Part shown: one piece after another, positions 40,247 to 50,743 of the stretch
How the letters are laid out: the number at the start of each line of letters is the position of its first letter
Position numbering within the stretch: the stretch's first letter is position 1
Assembly: GCA_003674045.1 (NCBI GenBank)
Contig: PENC01000002.1
Location: 620,001-684,000 of the forward strand
Source of the DNA: Streptomyces griseocarneus
GTDB taxonomy: Bacteria > Actinomycetota > Actinomycetes > Streptomycetales > Streptomycetaceae
Direction: 5' to 3'
Length of the DNA: 64,000 nucleotides
Notes under the pieces: generated by a model
What the model saw: the letters and a program-made list of their open reading frames with translations, nothing else
The model's database searches: none
Told to the model about the DNA's origin: nothing
Position numbers and translations under genes: made by a program

Positions 40247-41143
40247 TCAGCCCGCCAGGAACATTCCGTCGCGACGGCCCTCCGGCGAGACGAGCCGTTC
40301 GATCTTCGCGGCCGTGCCCGTCTCCGGCACGGGGTTGTGCATCACGATCGTGAGGTCCGGGCGGGCCGGCACGCGCAGGTGGGTGCTTTCAAAGAAGAGC
40401 GTGCCGACCAGGGGGTGCTCCATCTCCTTGACGAGCTGCCCGCCGCTCAGCACGTCCCCGCGCGCCCACAGCTCCGTGAATTCCGGGCTCTGCGCCGCGA
40501 GCTCGTCGATGATCACCTGGAAGCCCTCGTCGTCCGGGCGCTCCGACCAGGCGGCGCGGAACTGGGCGACGACGCGGTCGGCGTTCTCCGCCCAGTTTTT
40601 GGCACGCGAGCGGTAGACGGCGTCGGTGAAGAACATCGTCAGGCCGTTCTGCACGGCGTCCGGGCCGAAGCCCATGACCAGGCTCGCCGCGTCGTTGTAC
40701 GCGACGACGTTCCAGTACGGGTCCATGATGTGCGCCGGGTAGGGCATCCAGCCGTCGATGAGCCGGTGCAGGCCGTCGCAGAGGTACTCGGCGTCGTAGT
40801 CGCTCTGCGGCAGCGGCGGGTTGAGCCCGGCCAGGACGTAGAGGTGGCGGCGCTCCGGCTCCGCGAGCCTGAGCACCCCCGCGACCGCGTCGAGCACCTG
40901 CGGCGAGACGGTGATGTCGCGGCCCTGCTCCAGCCACTGGTACCAGGAGGCGCCGACCCCGGCGAGGACGGCGACCTCCTCGCGGCGCAGGCCCGGGGTA
41001 CGACGGCGGGCGCCGCCGTCCGGCAGGCCGACGTCGGCGGGGCTCAGCCGGGCCCGACGGCTCATCAGGAACTCGCGGAGTTCCCGGCGGCGGCGGGACC
41101 CCGCGCCGCCGGTCGCCCGTGGCTCGGCATGGCTGATGGTCAA
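40247..41143 (-). CDS. MmyB-type XRE regulator, paralogue 2
   Basis: This is a 298-residue regulator with an N-terminal helix-turn-helix (RRRTPGLRREEVAVLAGVGASWYQWLEQGRDI) and a C-terminal MmyB-like domain (YWNVVAYNDAASLVM; QSPEFTELWARGDV). It is closely similar in design to the gene at 22239-23117. A TTG at 41143 (LTISHAEPR) is the best start, with GGGGGAG just before it; the longer frame overlaps the operator. It is divergent from an MFS exporter with a GCTGGTGGC palindrome between. The pair lies inside the era-to-phoH neighbourhood and looks like an insertion. Confidence 0.88.
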   Translation of the reverse strand: MTISHAEPRATGGAGSRRRRELREFLMSRRARLSPADVGLPDGGARRRTPGLRREEVAVLAGVGASWYQWLEQGRDITVSPQVLDAVAGVLRLAEPERRHLYVLAGLNPPLPQSDYDAEYLCDGLHRLIDGWMPYPAHIMDPYWNVVAYNDAASLVMGFGPDAVQNGLTMFFTDAVYRSRAKNWAENADRVVAQFRAAWSERPDDEGFQVIIDELAAQSPEFTELWARGDVLSGGQLVKEMEHPLVGTLFFESTHLRVPARPDLTIVMHNPVPETGTAAKIERLVSPEGRRDGMFLAG

Positions 41144-41178
41144 CGGCTCCCCCTGGGCCTGGTGCGGAAGGCCACGAG

Positions 41179-41199
41179 GCTGGTGGCGCGGCCACCAGC
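41179..41199. promoter_or_regulatory. Palindrome in the MmyB/MFS divergon 2 intergenic region
   Basis: GCTGGTGGC (41179-41187) and GCCACCAGC (41191-41199) are perfect arms around gcg, between starts at 41143 and 41249. Like the first divergon's site it contains CTGG/CCAG arms. Confidence 0.6.
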
Positions 41200-41248
41200 A
41201 TAAGTTCCGTCTCCCCACGGCTATTCCGTACGCCGGAGGGTGGACGGC

Positions 41249-42694
41249 ATGGCGATCGACACGTCCCCCTCACCCACCACGGCCTCCGCGGCTCCCGCGG
41301 AGCGCATGTCCATCCGCTCGAAGCTGATCCTGCTCGTCCTGTGCGCCGCGCAGTTCATCGTCGCGCTCGACTTCTCGATCCTGAACGTGGCGCTGCCCGT
41401 GCTCGGTGACGACCTGGGCATGGGCCAGGCCGACCTCCAGTGGGCCGTGACGGCGTTCGCGCTGCCGTCGGGCGGCTTCCTGCTGCTCTTCGGCCGGGTC
41501 GGCGACCTCTACGGGCGGCGCAGGCTCTTCCTGGCCGGCCTGGTCCTCTTCACCCTGGCCTCCGTGCTCACGACACTCGCCTGGAACCCGGCGGTCTTCC
41601 TCGGCGGGCGTGCCCTCCAGGGGCTCGGCGCGGCCGTCGTCGTGCCGACCGGCATGGCACTGCTGACCACCACCTTCGCCGAGGGGCCGCAGCGCGAGCG
41701 GGCGCTGGGCATCAGCGGCACGCTGATGTCGCTCGGCTTCACCATCGGCATGCTGCTCGGCGGCGTGCTCACGGACTCGCTGGGCTGGCGGTCCACGATG
41801 GGCCTGCTGGCCGTGGCGGGTGTCGGCGTCCTGGCGATCGCGCCGGGCCTGCTGACCGAGTCCCGGAATCCCGCGCGGCCGCGCATCGACGTCCCCGGCG
41901 CGGTGACCGTCACCGGTGGCCTGCTGGCCCTCATCTACGGGCTCTCGACCGCCGCCCAGGAGGGCTTCGGCCGGGCCGAGGTGATCGTCTCCCTGGTGGC
42001 GGGCGTCGGCCTGCTCGTCGCCTTCGTGGCCGTGGAGTCGCGGGCGGCCGAGCCGCTGGTCTCGCTGCCGATGCTGCGGCGGCGCACGGTCGCCTGGGGC
42101 AATCTGGCCGGGCTGACCACCTTCGCGATGATGAGCAGCGTCGTCTTCCTGCTGACGCTCTACCTCCAGGAGGTGCTGGAGCTCTCCGCGTTCCGCTCGG
42201 GCCTGATCTTCGGTGTGCAGGGCCTCTTCGCGGCGGCGGGCGGCATCACCGCACCGAAGGTGATCGCCCGCCTGGGGGCACGCAACACGCTGGTGGCGGG
42301 CCTGCTCTCCCAGGCGGTGCTCACGGCCGCGCTCCTCGGCCTGGACCAGGGCTCGACGGGTGCGTGGCTGGCCATGGCCGCGACGTCCCTCGCCTGCGTC
42401 GGCCACCTCTGGGCGATCGTCGCCTTCGGCGTCACCGCCACGTCGGGCCTCCCCGACGGCGAACAGGGCCTGGCGACGGGCCTGGTGACCAGCTCCCAGC
42501 AGGTGGGCATGACCATCGGCATCCCCCTCCTGAGCGCCCTCGCCTCCGCCCGCGTCTCCGCCCTCCACGGCTCCGGCACGGACCCGGCGACGGCGACCCT
42601 GAGCGGCATCCACCTCGGTCTGGGCGCGGATGCCGCGCTGGTGGCGGCGGTGGCGGTACTGACGGCGGTGGGGTTGCGACGCCGTTCGGCGTGA
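41249..42694 (+). CDS. MFS exporter (DHA2, 14-TM type), divergent from MmyB paralogue 2
   Basis: This is a 481-residue DHA2 exporter. Helix 1 has ALDFSILNVALPVLGDDL, motif A is GRVGDLYGRRRLF, and motif C reads SLGFTIGMLLGGVLTD. It is similar in type to the exporter at 23219-24700 but not a close copy. The ATG follows GGAGGG at eight bases. It is probably controlled by the divergent MmyB-type regulator through the palindrome between them. The stop is followed by a head-to-head pair of dispersed repeats. Confidence 0.9.
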   Translation: MAIDTSPSPTTASAAPAERMSIRSKLILLVLCAAQFIVALDFSILNVALPVLGDDLGMGQADLQWAVTAFALPSGGFLLLFGRVGDLYGRRRLFLAGLVLFTLASVLTTLAWNPAVFLGGRALQGLGAAVVVPTGMALLTTTFAEGPQRERALGISGTLMSLGFTIGMLLGGVLTDSLGWRSTMGLLAVAGVGVLAIAPGLLTESRNPARPRIDVPGAVTVTGGLLALIYGLSTAAQEGFGRAEVIVSLVAGVGLLVAFVAVESRAAEPLVSLPMLRRRTVAWGNLAGLTTFAMMSSVVFLLTLYLQEVLELSAFRSGLIFGVQGLFAAAGGITAPKVIARLGARNTLVAGLLSQAVLTAALLGLDQGSTGAWLAMAATSLACVGHLWAIVAFGVTATSGLPDGEQGLATGLVTSSQQVGMTIGIPLLSALASARVSALHGSGTDPATATLSGIHLGLGADAALVAAVAVLTAVGLRRRSA

Positions 42695-42789
42695 CGGCGC
42701 CCCGAACCGGGGGCAGCGCCCCCGGCCCCCCGCTTCGCCCACCGGGCTGCCTCATGAGGCCGGTGGGCGACTGCACGTTGCCGTGGGCC

Positions 42790-42812
42790 GGTCGCGCAGT
42801 TCCCCGCGCCCC
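42790..42812 (-). repeat. Dispersed repeat core, copy 7
   Basis: This is a perfect core in the orientation of, and 170 bases downstream of, corC. With copy 8 it forms an inverted pair about 85 bases apart. Confidence 0.85.
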
Positions 42813-42896
42813 TTACGGGGCACGGGGGTCCAGGGGCGCAGCCCCGCATGCCCACAACCGGGGGTGACGGGATCCGGGGCGAAGCCCCGGGCTCAA

Positions 42897-42919
42897 GGGG
42901 CGCGGGGAACTGCGCGACA
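42897..42919 (+). repeat. Dispersed repeat core, copy 8
   Basis: This is a near-perfect core (gcgcgaca at the end), oriented with the upstream MFS gene. CCGGGGC/GCCCCGG, as at copy 1, lies directly before it near 42874-42890. The tail runs to about 42972. Confidence 0.8.
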
Positions 42920-42982
42920 AGCCCCCACCGGACCCGCAGACGCGCGCGCAGCGCAAGCCCCACCCCGGTGGGCGCCCACCGG

Positions 42983-44275
42983 TCATTCGACCGGTTCCAC
43001 CAGCACCGTCACGATCCGGTTCCGCCGCCCCGCCGCCGCCTCCGCCGTGAGGCGGAGGGCGCGCATGCCGGTCTGGTCCGCGAGGCCGTACTCGGCCAGG
43101 CCTATCTCCGCCGTGGCGCCCGCGATGGGGACGCGGCCGAGGGACTTGGCCAGGAGGCCGCCGACGGTCTCGACGTCCTCGTCGTCGAGGGCGAGGCCGT
43201 AGAGCTCGCCGAGGTCGCCGATGTCGAGGCGGGCGGTGACGCGGTAGCGGCCGTCGCCGAGTTCCTCGACGGGCGGGAGCTCTCGGTCGTACTCGTCGGT
43301 GATCTCGCCGACGATCTCCTCCAGGATGTCCTCGATCGTGACGATGCCCGCCGTGCCGCCGTACTCGTCGATCGCGACGGCGCAGTGGTTGCGCTGCTGC
43401 TGCATCTCGCGCAGCAGGTCGCCCGCGTTCTTCGTGTCCGGGACGAACACCGCGGGCCGCATCGCCGTCGACACCAGCTCGGACTCGGCGTCACGGCTGA
43501 TGTGCGTCTTGCGGACGAGGTCCTTGAGGTAGACGACGCCGACGATGTCGTCCTCGCTCTCGCCGGTCACCGGTATCCGGGAGAAGCCGGAGCGCAGCGC
43601 CAGCGTGAGCGCCTGACGGATCGTTTTGCCGCGTTCGATGACGACGAGGTCGGTGCGCGGCACCATCACCTCGCGGACGAGCGTGTCACCGAGCTCGAAG
43701 ACGGAGTGCACCATGCGGCGCTCCTCGTCCTCGATCAGCGACTCCTTCTCGGCGAGGTCGACCATCGCCCGCAGCTCCGCCTCCGAGGCGAAGGGCCCCT
43801 TGCGGAAGCCCTTGCCCGGGGTGAGGGCGTTGCCGAGGAGGATCAGCAGCTGGGGCACCGGGCCCATGATCCGGGCGAGCGGCAGCAGCACGTAGGCCGC
43901 GGCGGTCGCGGTGCCCAGCGGGTGCTGGGCACCGATGGTGCGCGGGGAGACCCCGACGGCCACATAGCTGACCAGCACCATCACCGCGATGGCGACGGTC
44001 AGCGCCTGCCAGGTGGCGTCGAAGGCGTGCAGGCAGACATAGGTGACGAGGACGCCCGCCGCCATCTCGCACGCGACGCGCACCAGCAGCGCCAGGTTGA
44101 GATAGCGGGTGGGGTCGGCGGCCACGGCCATCAGCCGCGCGCTGCCGCGCCGCCCGGACCGTACGGCCTCCTCTGCCCGGAACCGGGTGGTCCGGGCGAG
44201 GCCCGCCTCGGCGCAGGCGGCGAGCCAGGCGACGACCAGCAGCAGGACCGCGACCGCGATCAGCCGGCCGGTCAC
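42983..44275 (-). CDS. CorC/HlyC-family (CNNM-CBS) membrane protein
   Basis: This is a 430-residue protein. Four hydrophobic segments form the N-terminal CNNM domain ([20 protein letters not shown] to about residue 140). A CBS pair follows ([37 protein letters not shown]), then [19 protein letters not shown] and the C-terminal CorC_HlyC domain. Members are linked to magnesium/cobalt efflux and are often mislabelled hemolysins. The GTG start overlaps the ybeY stop (GTGA), indicating coupled translation. It is the last gene of the phoH-ybeY-corC operon. Confidence 0.93.
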   Translation of the reverse strand: MTGRLIAVAVLLLVVAWLAACAEAGLARTTRFRAEEAVRSGRRGSARLMAVAADPTRYLNLALLVRVACEMAAGVLVTYVCLHAFDATWQALTVAIAVMVLVSYVAVGVSPRTIGAQHPLGTATAAAYVLLPLARIMGPVPQLLILLGNALTPGKGFRKGPFASEAELRAMVDLAEKESLIEDEERRMVHSVFELGDTLVREVMVPRTDLVVIERGKTIRQALTLALRSGFSRIPVTGESEDDIVGVVYLKDLVRKTHISRDAESELVSTAMRPAVFVPDTKNAGDLLREMQQQRNHCAVAIDEYGGTAGIVTIEDILEEIVGEITDEYDRELPPVEELGDGRYRVTARLDIGDLGELYGLALDDEDVETVGGLLAKSLGRVPIAGATAEIGLAEYGLADQTGMRALRLTAEAAAGRRNRIVTVLVEPVE

Positions 44276-44769
44276 GTGAACGTGGGCGCCGGCGAGGGGC
44301 CCTCGATGCCGCGCTCGGCGCGCCAGCCGTCGATGATCGCCGCCTGGAGGCCGAACATCTCGGCCTTCTCCTCGGGCTCCTCGTGGTCGTAGCCGAGGAG
44401 GTGCAGCACGCCGTGCACGGTCAGGAGCTGGAGCTCCTCGTCCATGGAGTGCCCGGTGGGAGCCTCCTCGCCCTGCTTCTTCGCGACCTCCGGGCAGAGC
44501 ACGATGTCGCCGAGCAGGCCCTGCGGGGGCTCCTCGTCGTCCTTGGCGGGCGGCCGCAGCTCGTCCATCGGGAAGGACATCACATCGGTCGGCCCGGGCA
44601 GGTCCATCCACTGGATGTGGAGCTGCTCCATGGCCTCGGCGTCGACAACGATGACCGAGAGTTCGGAGAGCGGGTGGATGCGCATCCGGGCGAGCGCGTA
44701 ACGGGCGACGTCGAGGAGCGCCTGCTCGTCGACCTCCGTGCCGGATTCGTTGTTGACGTCGATAGCCAT
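44272..44769 (-). CDS. ybeY: Endoribonuclease YbeY
   Basis: This 165-residue zinc endoribonuclease acts in 16S rRNA 3'-end maturation and ribosome quality control. The zinc motif [11 protein letters not shown] is complete, and [10 protein letters not shown] matches the conserved strand before it. The start is ATG (MAIDVNNES); the ribosome site is weak (AAGAAG). It follows phoH by 52 bases and overlaps corC by four, the common Streptomyces order. Confidence 0.96.
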   Translation of the reverse strand: MAIDVNNESGTEVDEQALLDVARYALARMRIHPLSELSVIVVDAEAMEQLHIQWMDLPGPTDVMSFPMDELRPPAKDDEEPPQGLLGDIVLCPEVAKKQGEEAPTGHSMDEELQLLTVHGVLHLLGYDHEEPEEKAEMFGLQAAIIDGWRAERGIEGPSPAPTFT

Positions 44770-44821
44770 GCTTCTTACCGGGGGTTCCTGCTTCTGGAGG
44801 GGGCCGAGGCAGTCCGGGGCG

Positions 44822-45823
<1,002 letters not shown>

Positions 45824-45875
45824 GGGCCGGCGCTGGGCCTGCTCGTCCCTCTTTTCCGTCTTTTCCGTGTCTGTT

Positions 45876-45925
45876 GCCGTCCGGTGCCGTCCGGCGCCTT
45901 CCGATGCCTTCCGGTGCCGTCCGGC
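45876..45925. repeat. Five tandem decamers upstream of phoH
   Basis: Five consecutive units (gccgtccggt, gccgtccggc, gccttccgat, gccttccggt, gccgtccggc) fill 45876-45925 between phoH and the PfkB gene. Two related units (cttttccgtc, ttttccgtgt) precede them. They may bind a protein or be a slippage product. Confidence 0.75.
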
Positions 45926-45990
45926 TGTGTCTTCAGGGTACGTCGGAGGTACCGCGGTATCGGAGGGGTTTTGCCGCGGGCCCCGCGGGG

Positions 45991-47223
45991 TCACGGCTGC
46001 CGGAACCCCAGCGTCGGCACCGCCCGCCGCAGCGGCCACGGCCGGGCCGCCGCGGGCAGGAGGCCGTCGAGGAAGGCGTAGCGCTGGAGAGTGCCCGCGG
46101 GCAGCTCGTCGTAGGACCGCACGTGCTTCCACCACGCGGCGATCTCCACCCAGCCGGGTGCGGACAGTGACCCTCCGAATTCCTGTACGGACAGGGCGGC
46201 GGTCAGGCCCGCGAAGGCCAGCCGGTCGGCGAGCGGCCACCCGGCGAGGGTGCCGGTGACGAAGCCCGCGACGAAGACGTCGCCCGCGCCCGTCGGGTCG
46301 AGCGCCTCGACCGCGATCGCGGGCACCTCGGCGCTCTCGCCCGTGCCGCTGTCGACCGCGTACGCGCCCCGCTCCCCCATGGTGACGACGGCGACCGGCA
46401 CCTTCTCCGCGAGCGCGCGGGCGGCGGCTCGCGGGCAGTCGGTGCGGGTGTAGCGCATGGCCTCCTCCGCGTTGGGCAGGAAGGCCTCGCAGTGTTCGAG
46501 GTCGGCGAGGTCGGCGGGGTCCCAGCGGCCGGTCTCGTCCCAGCCGACGTCCGCGAAGACCCGGCTGCCCCGGCGGGCGGCGTGCCCGATCCACTCCTCC
46601 CGGCGGCCGGGCACCAGCAGGGCGACGGCGGCCCTGGCCGGGGGCGGGCACTCGGGAGCGGGCTCTTCCGGCGGCGGGGCCTCGTGCCCGTGGGAGACCA
46701 TCGTCCGCTCGCCCTCGTAGGCCATGGAGACGGTGACCGGCGAGTGCCAGCCGGGCACGGTGCGGGAGAGCCCCAGGTCGATGCCCTCGCCCTTGGAGAG
46801 GGCCTCCCAGCAGTACTCGCCGTACATGTCGTCGCCGAACGCGGCGGCCAGCGAGGTGCGCAGCCCCAGCCGGGCGAGCGCGGTCGCCATGTTGGCGATG
46901 CCGCCGGGGCTGGAGCCCATGCCGCGGGCCCAGGACTCGGTGCCCCGGACGGGCGCGGAGTCCAGGCCGGTGAGGATGATGTCGAGGAAGACGGTGCCCG
47001 TCAGATAGACGTCGGTCTCCGGGTCGCCCTCGGCGCGCACCTCCGCGAGGGGGTCGAGGACAGGGGTCACTGTACGGCCGTTGCCCTCGGCGCCGACGGC
47101 GGCGCCCTGCGTACACCCCGGCGAGCGGTCCCGCGCGTGCTCCCGTGCGCGGCCGCCACCTCCCCGCGCGTCCTTGTCCGGAACAATCGGGTCCGGTGCT
47201 GCATGAGGCGAAATGATCGTCAT
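45991..47223 (-). CDS. PfkB-family carbohydrate kinase
   Basis: This is a 410-residue ribokinase-family sugar kinase. The C-terminal signature ALDPTGAGDVFVAGF supplies the catalytic Asp and anion hole. Near residue 100, SSPGGIANMATALARLG is the substrate-side Gly-rich motif. An N-terminal extension of about 60 residues is unlike the family and low in complexity. The ATG at 47223 follows GAGAGGAG. It is divergent from a GH4 glycosidase 69 bases away; a kinase plus a phospho-sugar hydrolase suggests a shared sugar pathway, but the substrate is unknown. Confidence 0.88.
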   Translation of the reverse strand: MTIISPHAAPDPIVPDKDARGGGGRAREHARDRSPGCTQGAAVGAEGNGRTVTPVLDPLAEVRAEGDPETDVYLTGTVFLDIILTGLDSAPVRGTESWARGMGSSPGGIANMATALARLGLRTSLAAAFGDDMYGEYCWEALSKGEGIDLGLSRTVPGWHSPVTVSMAYEGERTMVSHGHEAPPPEEPAPECPPPARAAVALLVPGRREEWIGHAARRGSRVFADVGWDETGRWDPADLADLEHCEAFLPNAEEAMRYTRTDCPRAAARALAEKVPVAVVTMGERGAYAVDSGTGESAEVPAIAVEALDPTGAGDVFVAGFVTGTLAGWPLADRLAFAGLTAALSVQEFGGSLSAPGWVEIAAWWKHVRSYDELPAGTLQRYAFLDGLLPAAARPWPLRRAVPTLGFRQP

Positions 47224-47292
47224 GCTCGCGCTGCTCCTCTCGCGGGGTGCGGGTCCGGACAGTCTGCCCGATGCTGCGATACGTTCCGTTCC

Positions 47293-48669
47293 ATGAGGCT
47301 GACGATTCTCGGCGGTGGCGGTTTCCGAGTGCCTTTGGTGCACCGGGCCCTCTTGGACGACGCGCGGCGGAAAACCCCCGGCCGCTGTACCGAACTCGTG
47401 CTCTACGACACGGACTCCATGCGCCTGCGGGTCATCGAGTCGGTCCTGACCGCGCAGGCGGAGGACGTGCCCGGCGCCCCGGAGGTGCGGATCGCCCGCG
47501 ACCTCGACGAGGCGCTGCGCGGCACGGACTTCGTCTTCTCCGCCATCCGGGTGGGCGGTACGGCCGGGCGGGTGCGGGACGAACGGATGGCTTTGGGCGA
47601 AGGCGTCTTGGGACAGGAGACCGTCGGCGCGGGCGGTGTGCTGTACGGGCTGCGGACGATCCCGGAGGCGCTGCGCATCGCCGAACGGGTGGCGGCGGTG
47701 GCCCCCGACGCCTGGGTCATCAACTTCACCAATCCGGCCGGGATGGTGACCCAGGCGATGGCGGAGGTGCTCGGCGAACGGGTCATCGGGATCTGCGATT
47801 CACCCGTGGGGCTGGTACGGCGCGCGGCCCGCGCCGCGGGGGCCGACCCCGAGCGGGTGACGTTCGACTATGTGGGGCTCAACCACCTGGGCTGGCTGCG
47901 GTCGTTGAGGATGGACGGCAGGGAACTCCTGCCCGAACTTCTGGCGAACGGGGACGCCCTCACCTCCTTCGAGGAGGGCAAGCTCTTCGGCCGGGAGCTG
48001 CTCCAGGTCCTGGGGGTGCTGCCGAACGAGTACCTGCACTACTACTACTTCCGCCGGGAGACGCTGCGGTCGGTGCTCGAAGCGGCCGAGACCCGGGGCG
48101 AGTTCCTCGACCAGCAGCAGGGCGGGTTCTTCGACGCGGCGAACGCGTCACCCGAGCAGGCGTACTCGCTGTGGGAGCGCACCCGGCTGCACCGCGAGGA
48201 GACGTACATGGCGGAGAGCCGCGCCGTGACCGGCGGCTGGCAGCGCGACTCGTGCGACCTCGACGGCGGCGGCTACGACCAGGTGGCGCTGGCCCTGATG
48301 CGGGCCATCGCCCGCGACGAGCGCACCCGGCTGATCCTCAACGTGCCCAACGGCACGACCGTCCCGCAGCTGGACCGGGAGGCCATCGTCGAGACGGTGT
48401 GCGAGGTGGGCGCCGACGGCGCCAGACCGCTGGCGTGCGCCCCCCTCAGCGAGCACCAGCTCGGACTGATGTTCCAGCTCAAGGCGGTGGAACGGGCCAC
48501 GATCGACGCGGCCGTGCACCACGACCGCAAGGCGGCGCTCCGCGCGCTGGCCCTGCACCCGCTGGTCGACTCCCCCGTGGCGGCGAGCCGCATCCTGGAC
48601 CGCGCGGGCCTCGGCGGAAGCGGCACCGGGAGCTCCGCGGCCCGGCGGCAGGAGATCACGGCGGTGTGA
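47293..48669 (+). CDS. Family 4 glycosidase (6-phospho-beta-glucosidase type)
   Basis: This 458-residue GH4 enzyme hydrolyses phosphorylated glycosides by an NAD+- and Mn2+-dependent elimination route. It starts with the Rossmann motif LTILGGGGFRVPLVHRAL. NFTNPAGMVTQA, the metal-ligand Cys in GICDSPVG and the His in GLNHLGWLRS are the expected catalytic positions. The ATG at 47293 is the natural start. Substrates of GH4 are usually PTS-imported sugars; no PTS gene is nearby, so a PfkB kinase may supply the phosphorylated substrate instead. Confidence 0.93.
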   Translation: MRLTILGGGGFRVPLVHRALLDDARRKTPGRCTELVLYDTDSMRLRVIESVLTAQAEDVPGAPEVRIARDLDEALRGTDFVFSAIRVGGTAGRVRDERMALGEGVLGQETVGAGGVLYGLRTIPEALRIAERVAAVAPDAWVINFTNPAGMVTQAMAEVLGERVIGICDSPVGLVRRAARAAGADPERVTFDYVGLNHLGWLRSLRMDGRELLPELLANGDALTSFEEGKLFGRELLQVLGVLPNEYLHYYYFRRETLRSVLEAAETRGEFLDQQQGGFFDAANASPEQAYSLWERTRLHREETYMAESRAVTGGWQRDSCDLDGGGYDQVALALMRAIARDERTRLILNVPNGTTVPQLDREAIVETVCEVGADGARPLACAPLSEHQLGLMFQLKAVERATIDAAVHHDRKAALRALALHPLVDSPVAASRILDRAGLGGSGTGSSAARRQEITAV

Positions 48670-48835
48670 CGGCGCCGGGCCCGTGACGCGCCCGGGCCCG
48701 GCGCTTCACCCGTGCACCGGCTCTCCGCGCGGAGAAGCACAGAAAGGCATGGAAAACACACCCCATTACCCTTGACCGGGATCCGCCAAACCTCGTAGTT
48801 TCGCGCTGCACCCACCTTGACCCAGGAGTCCTCCC

Positions 48836-49639
48836 GTGCAGCCCTCCCTCTCGTTCAAGCGCAAGCGCGTCCGCATCGCCGCCGCCACGGCGGCCGTCGC
48901 CGTCGGCGCCGGTCTCTACACGGCGGGCGCCGCCAGCGCCGACCACGCCACGCCGCGCACGGACAAGGAGATCCCGAACCTCACCAAGGTCGAGGACAAG
49001 ATCAAGGCGTTCTACGGCGACACCGTGGACAAGGCGGGCCAGCACTACGCGTCGCCGGACAGCAACTACGCCAAGCAGCTCGCGGACATCCAGAAGAAGG
49101 CCAAGGCGCAGATCGAGCGCTCGGTCAGGAACACCGAGGGCAAGAAGGGCGCCAAGAAGCCCGCGATCGTCCTGGACGTGGACGACACGACGCTGCTCAC
49201 CTACAACTACGAGCTCCAGCAGGGCTTCAACTTCACGCCGGCGTCCCAGGACGCGTACCTGAAGTCCACGGACATGGGCCCCGTCTTCGGCATGCCGCAG
49301 CTCGTCAACTGGGCGCAGTCCAAGGGCGTCACGGTCTTCTTCGTCACCGGCCGCGACGAGCACCAGCGCGACTGGAGCGTCCGCAACCTCAAGAACGCGG
49401 GCTACAAGCCGGCCGCCGACCGCGCGCACTTCTACCTGAAGAACAAGAAGACGCCCCCGGCGTACCTGCCGTGCGGCGCCTCCTGCACCACCGTCCAGTT
49501 CAAGTCCGGCACGCGCAAGCACATCGAGTCGCAGGGCTACCAGATCGTCGCCAACTTCGGCGACCAGTACAGCGACCTGCAGGGTGGCTACGCCACCCAC
49601 ACGTACAAGTTGCCGAACCCGATGTACTTCCTCCCGTAG
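48836..49639 (+). CDS. Secreted HAD-superfamily acid phosphatase
   Basis: This 267-residue secreted protein resembles class B/plant VSP-type acid phosphatases. A signal peptide (RIAAATAAVAVGAGLYTAGAASA) is followed by the HAD nucleophile motif LDVDDTTLLT, motif II in VFFVTGRDE, and the acidic motif FGDQYSD. It likely removes phosphate from extracellular esters. The GTG start has CAGGAG upstream. It is monocistronic; phosphate control cannot be confirmed because no clear PhoP box was found by eye. It ends just before a repeat cluster shared with rnz. Confidence 0.92.
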   Translation: MQPSLSFKRKRVRIAAATAAVAVGAGLYTAGAASADHATPRTDKEIPNLTKVEDKIKAFYGDTVDKAGQHYASPDSNYAKQLADIQKKAKAQIERSVRNTEGKKGAKKPAIVLDVDDTTLLTYNYELQQGFNFTPASQDAYLKSTDMGPVFGMPQLVNWAQSKGVTVFFVTGRDEHQRDWSVRNLKNAGYKPAADRAHFYLKNKKTPPAYLPCGASCTTVQFKSGTRKHIESQGYQIVANFGDQYSDLQGGYATHTYKLPNPMYFLP

Positions 49640-49707
49640 GGGGGCGGGGTTCCGCCCACCGGGTTGCGTCTTGCGCTTTCGTGTGCGACTGCGGCCCGGT
49701 GGGGGCT

Positions 49708-49730
49708 TGTCGCGCAGTTCCCCGCGCCCC
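49708..49730 (-). repeat. Dispersed repeat core, copy 9
   Basis: This core (tgtcgcgcagttccccgcgc in plus-strand reading) is oriented with rnz and lies 81 bases after its stop. The tail toward 49650 (cgcccaccgggttgcgtctt) matches the tail of copy 6. Confidence 0.85.
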
Positions 49731-49790
49731 TCAAGACCGGGGCTTCGCCCCGGGTCCCGTCGCCTCCCCCGGTTGTGCCCACCACAGGGT

Positions 49791-49810
49791 CCGGGGGCGA
49801 CAGCCCCCGG
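49791..49810 (-). terminator. rnz downstream hairpin
   Basis: CCGGGGGC (49791-49798) pairs with GCCCCCGG (49803-49810) and touches the rnz stop codon, as in the hairpins after the PH-like gene and ppdK. Confidence 0.65.
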
Positions 49811-50719
49811 TCACAGGCGCCGCGGCACCGGCACTCTCATCAGGTCACGGGCGACTGTCAGCTCGCCCGTGAAGCCCGCGGCACGCGCCTGCTGCTCGAA
49901 GAGCGACGGGTCGTAGTACCGCTGCGAGAAGTGCGTCAGCACCAGGTGCCGCACACCCGCGGAAGCCGCCACCCGCGCTGCCTGACCCGCCGTCAAATGG
50001 CCGTGCTCGACGGCCAGACCCTCGTCCTCGTCCAGGAACGTGGATTCGATGACGAGCATGTCGCACCCCTCGGCGAGCGCGTGCACGCCGTCGCACAGCC
50101 GGGTGTCCATGACGAACGCGAAGCGCTGGCCGCGGCGGATCTCGCTGACGTCGTCGAGGGTGACCCCGCCGAGCTCGCCCTCCCGCTGGAGGCGGCCGAC
50201 GTCGGGGCCGGAGATGCCGTGGGCGGCCAGGCGCTCGGGCAGTATGCGCCGGCCGTCGGGCTCGGTCAGCCGGTAGCCGTAGGACTCGACGGGGTGCGAG
50301 AGCTTGCGCGCCTCCAGGGTGTACGAGGGCGTCCCAGCGAGCACCGCGCCCTCGCCGGAGACCGGCTCCTCCGCGAGCTTCACCGTCTCGCGGTACGCCG
50401 TCGCGTACCGCAGCCGGTCGAAGAAGCGCTTGCCGCTCTTCGGGAAGTGCGCCGTGACCGGGTGCGGCACCTGGTCGAGGTTGATGCGCTGGACGACCCC
50501 GGCCAGCCCCAGCGAGTGGTCGCCATGGAAGTGGGTGACGCAGATCCGGTTCAGATCGTGCGAGGAGACTCCCGCCCGCAGCATCTGCCGCTGCGTCCCC
50601 TCACCGGGGTCGAACAGCAGGCCCTCGCCGTCCCAGAGCAGGACGTAGCCGTTGTGGTTGCGGTGCCGGGTGGGCACCTGGCTGGCGGTGCCCAGGACGA
50701 CGAGTTCGCGTACGGACAA
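49811..50719 (-). CDS. rnz: Ribonuclease Z (tRNA 3' endonuclease)
   Basis: This 302-residue metallo-beta-lactamase-fold enzyme trims the 3' trailer of tRNAs that lack encoded CCA. It has the zinc motif [13 protein letters not shown], a later Asp in FVMDTR, and His in VLTHFSQRY. Length and sequence are those of short-form RNase Z. The TTG start ([10 protein letters not shown]) is preceded by GGGAG. It is transcribed alongside the HIT protein gene, 24 bases upstream. Confidence 0.95.
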   Translation of the reverse strand: MSVRELVVLGTASQVPTRHRNHNGYVLLWDGEGLLFDPGEGTQRQMLRAGVSSHDLNRICVTHFHGDHSLGLAGVVQRINLDQVPHPVTAHFPKSGKRFFDRLRYATAYRETVKLAEEPVSGEGAVLAGTPSYTLEARKLSHPVESYGYRLTEPDGRRILPERLAAHGISGPDVGRLQREGELGGVTLDDVSEIRRGQRFAFVMDTRLCDGVHALAEGCDMLVIESTFLDEDEGLAVEHGHLTAGQAARVAASAGVRHLVLTHFSQRYYDPSLFEQQARAAGFTGELTVARDLMRVPVPRRL

Positions 50720-50743
50720 GGGTGGCTCCCGTTCGGCCGGGGT

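Noticed and set aside
48770..48835. PhoP-type box before the secreted phosphatase
   Set aside because: A TTGACC-like element is present, but I could not find the paired GTTCACC-type 11-bp units expected for phosphate control.
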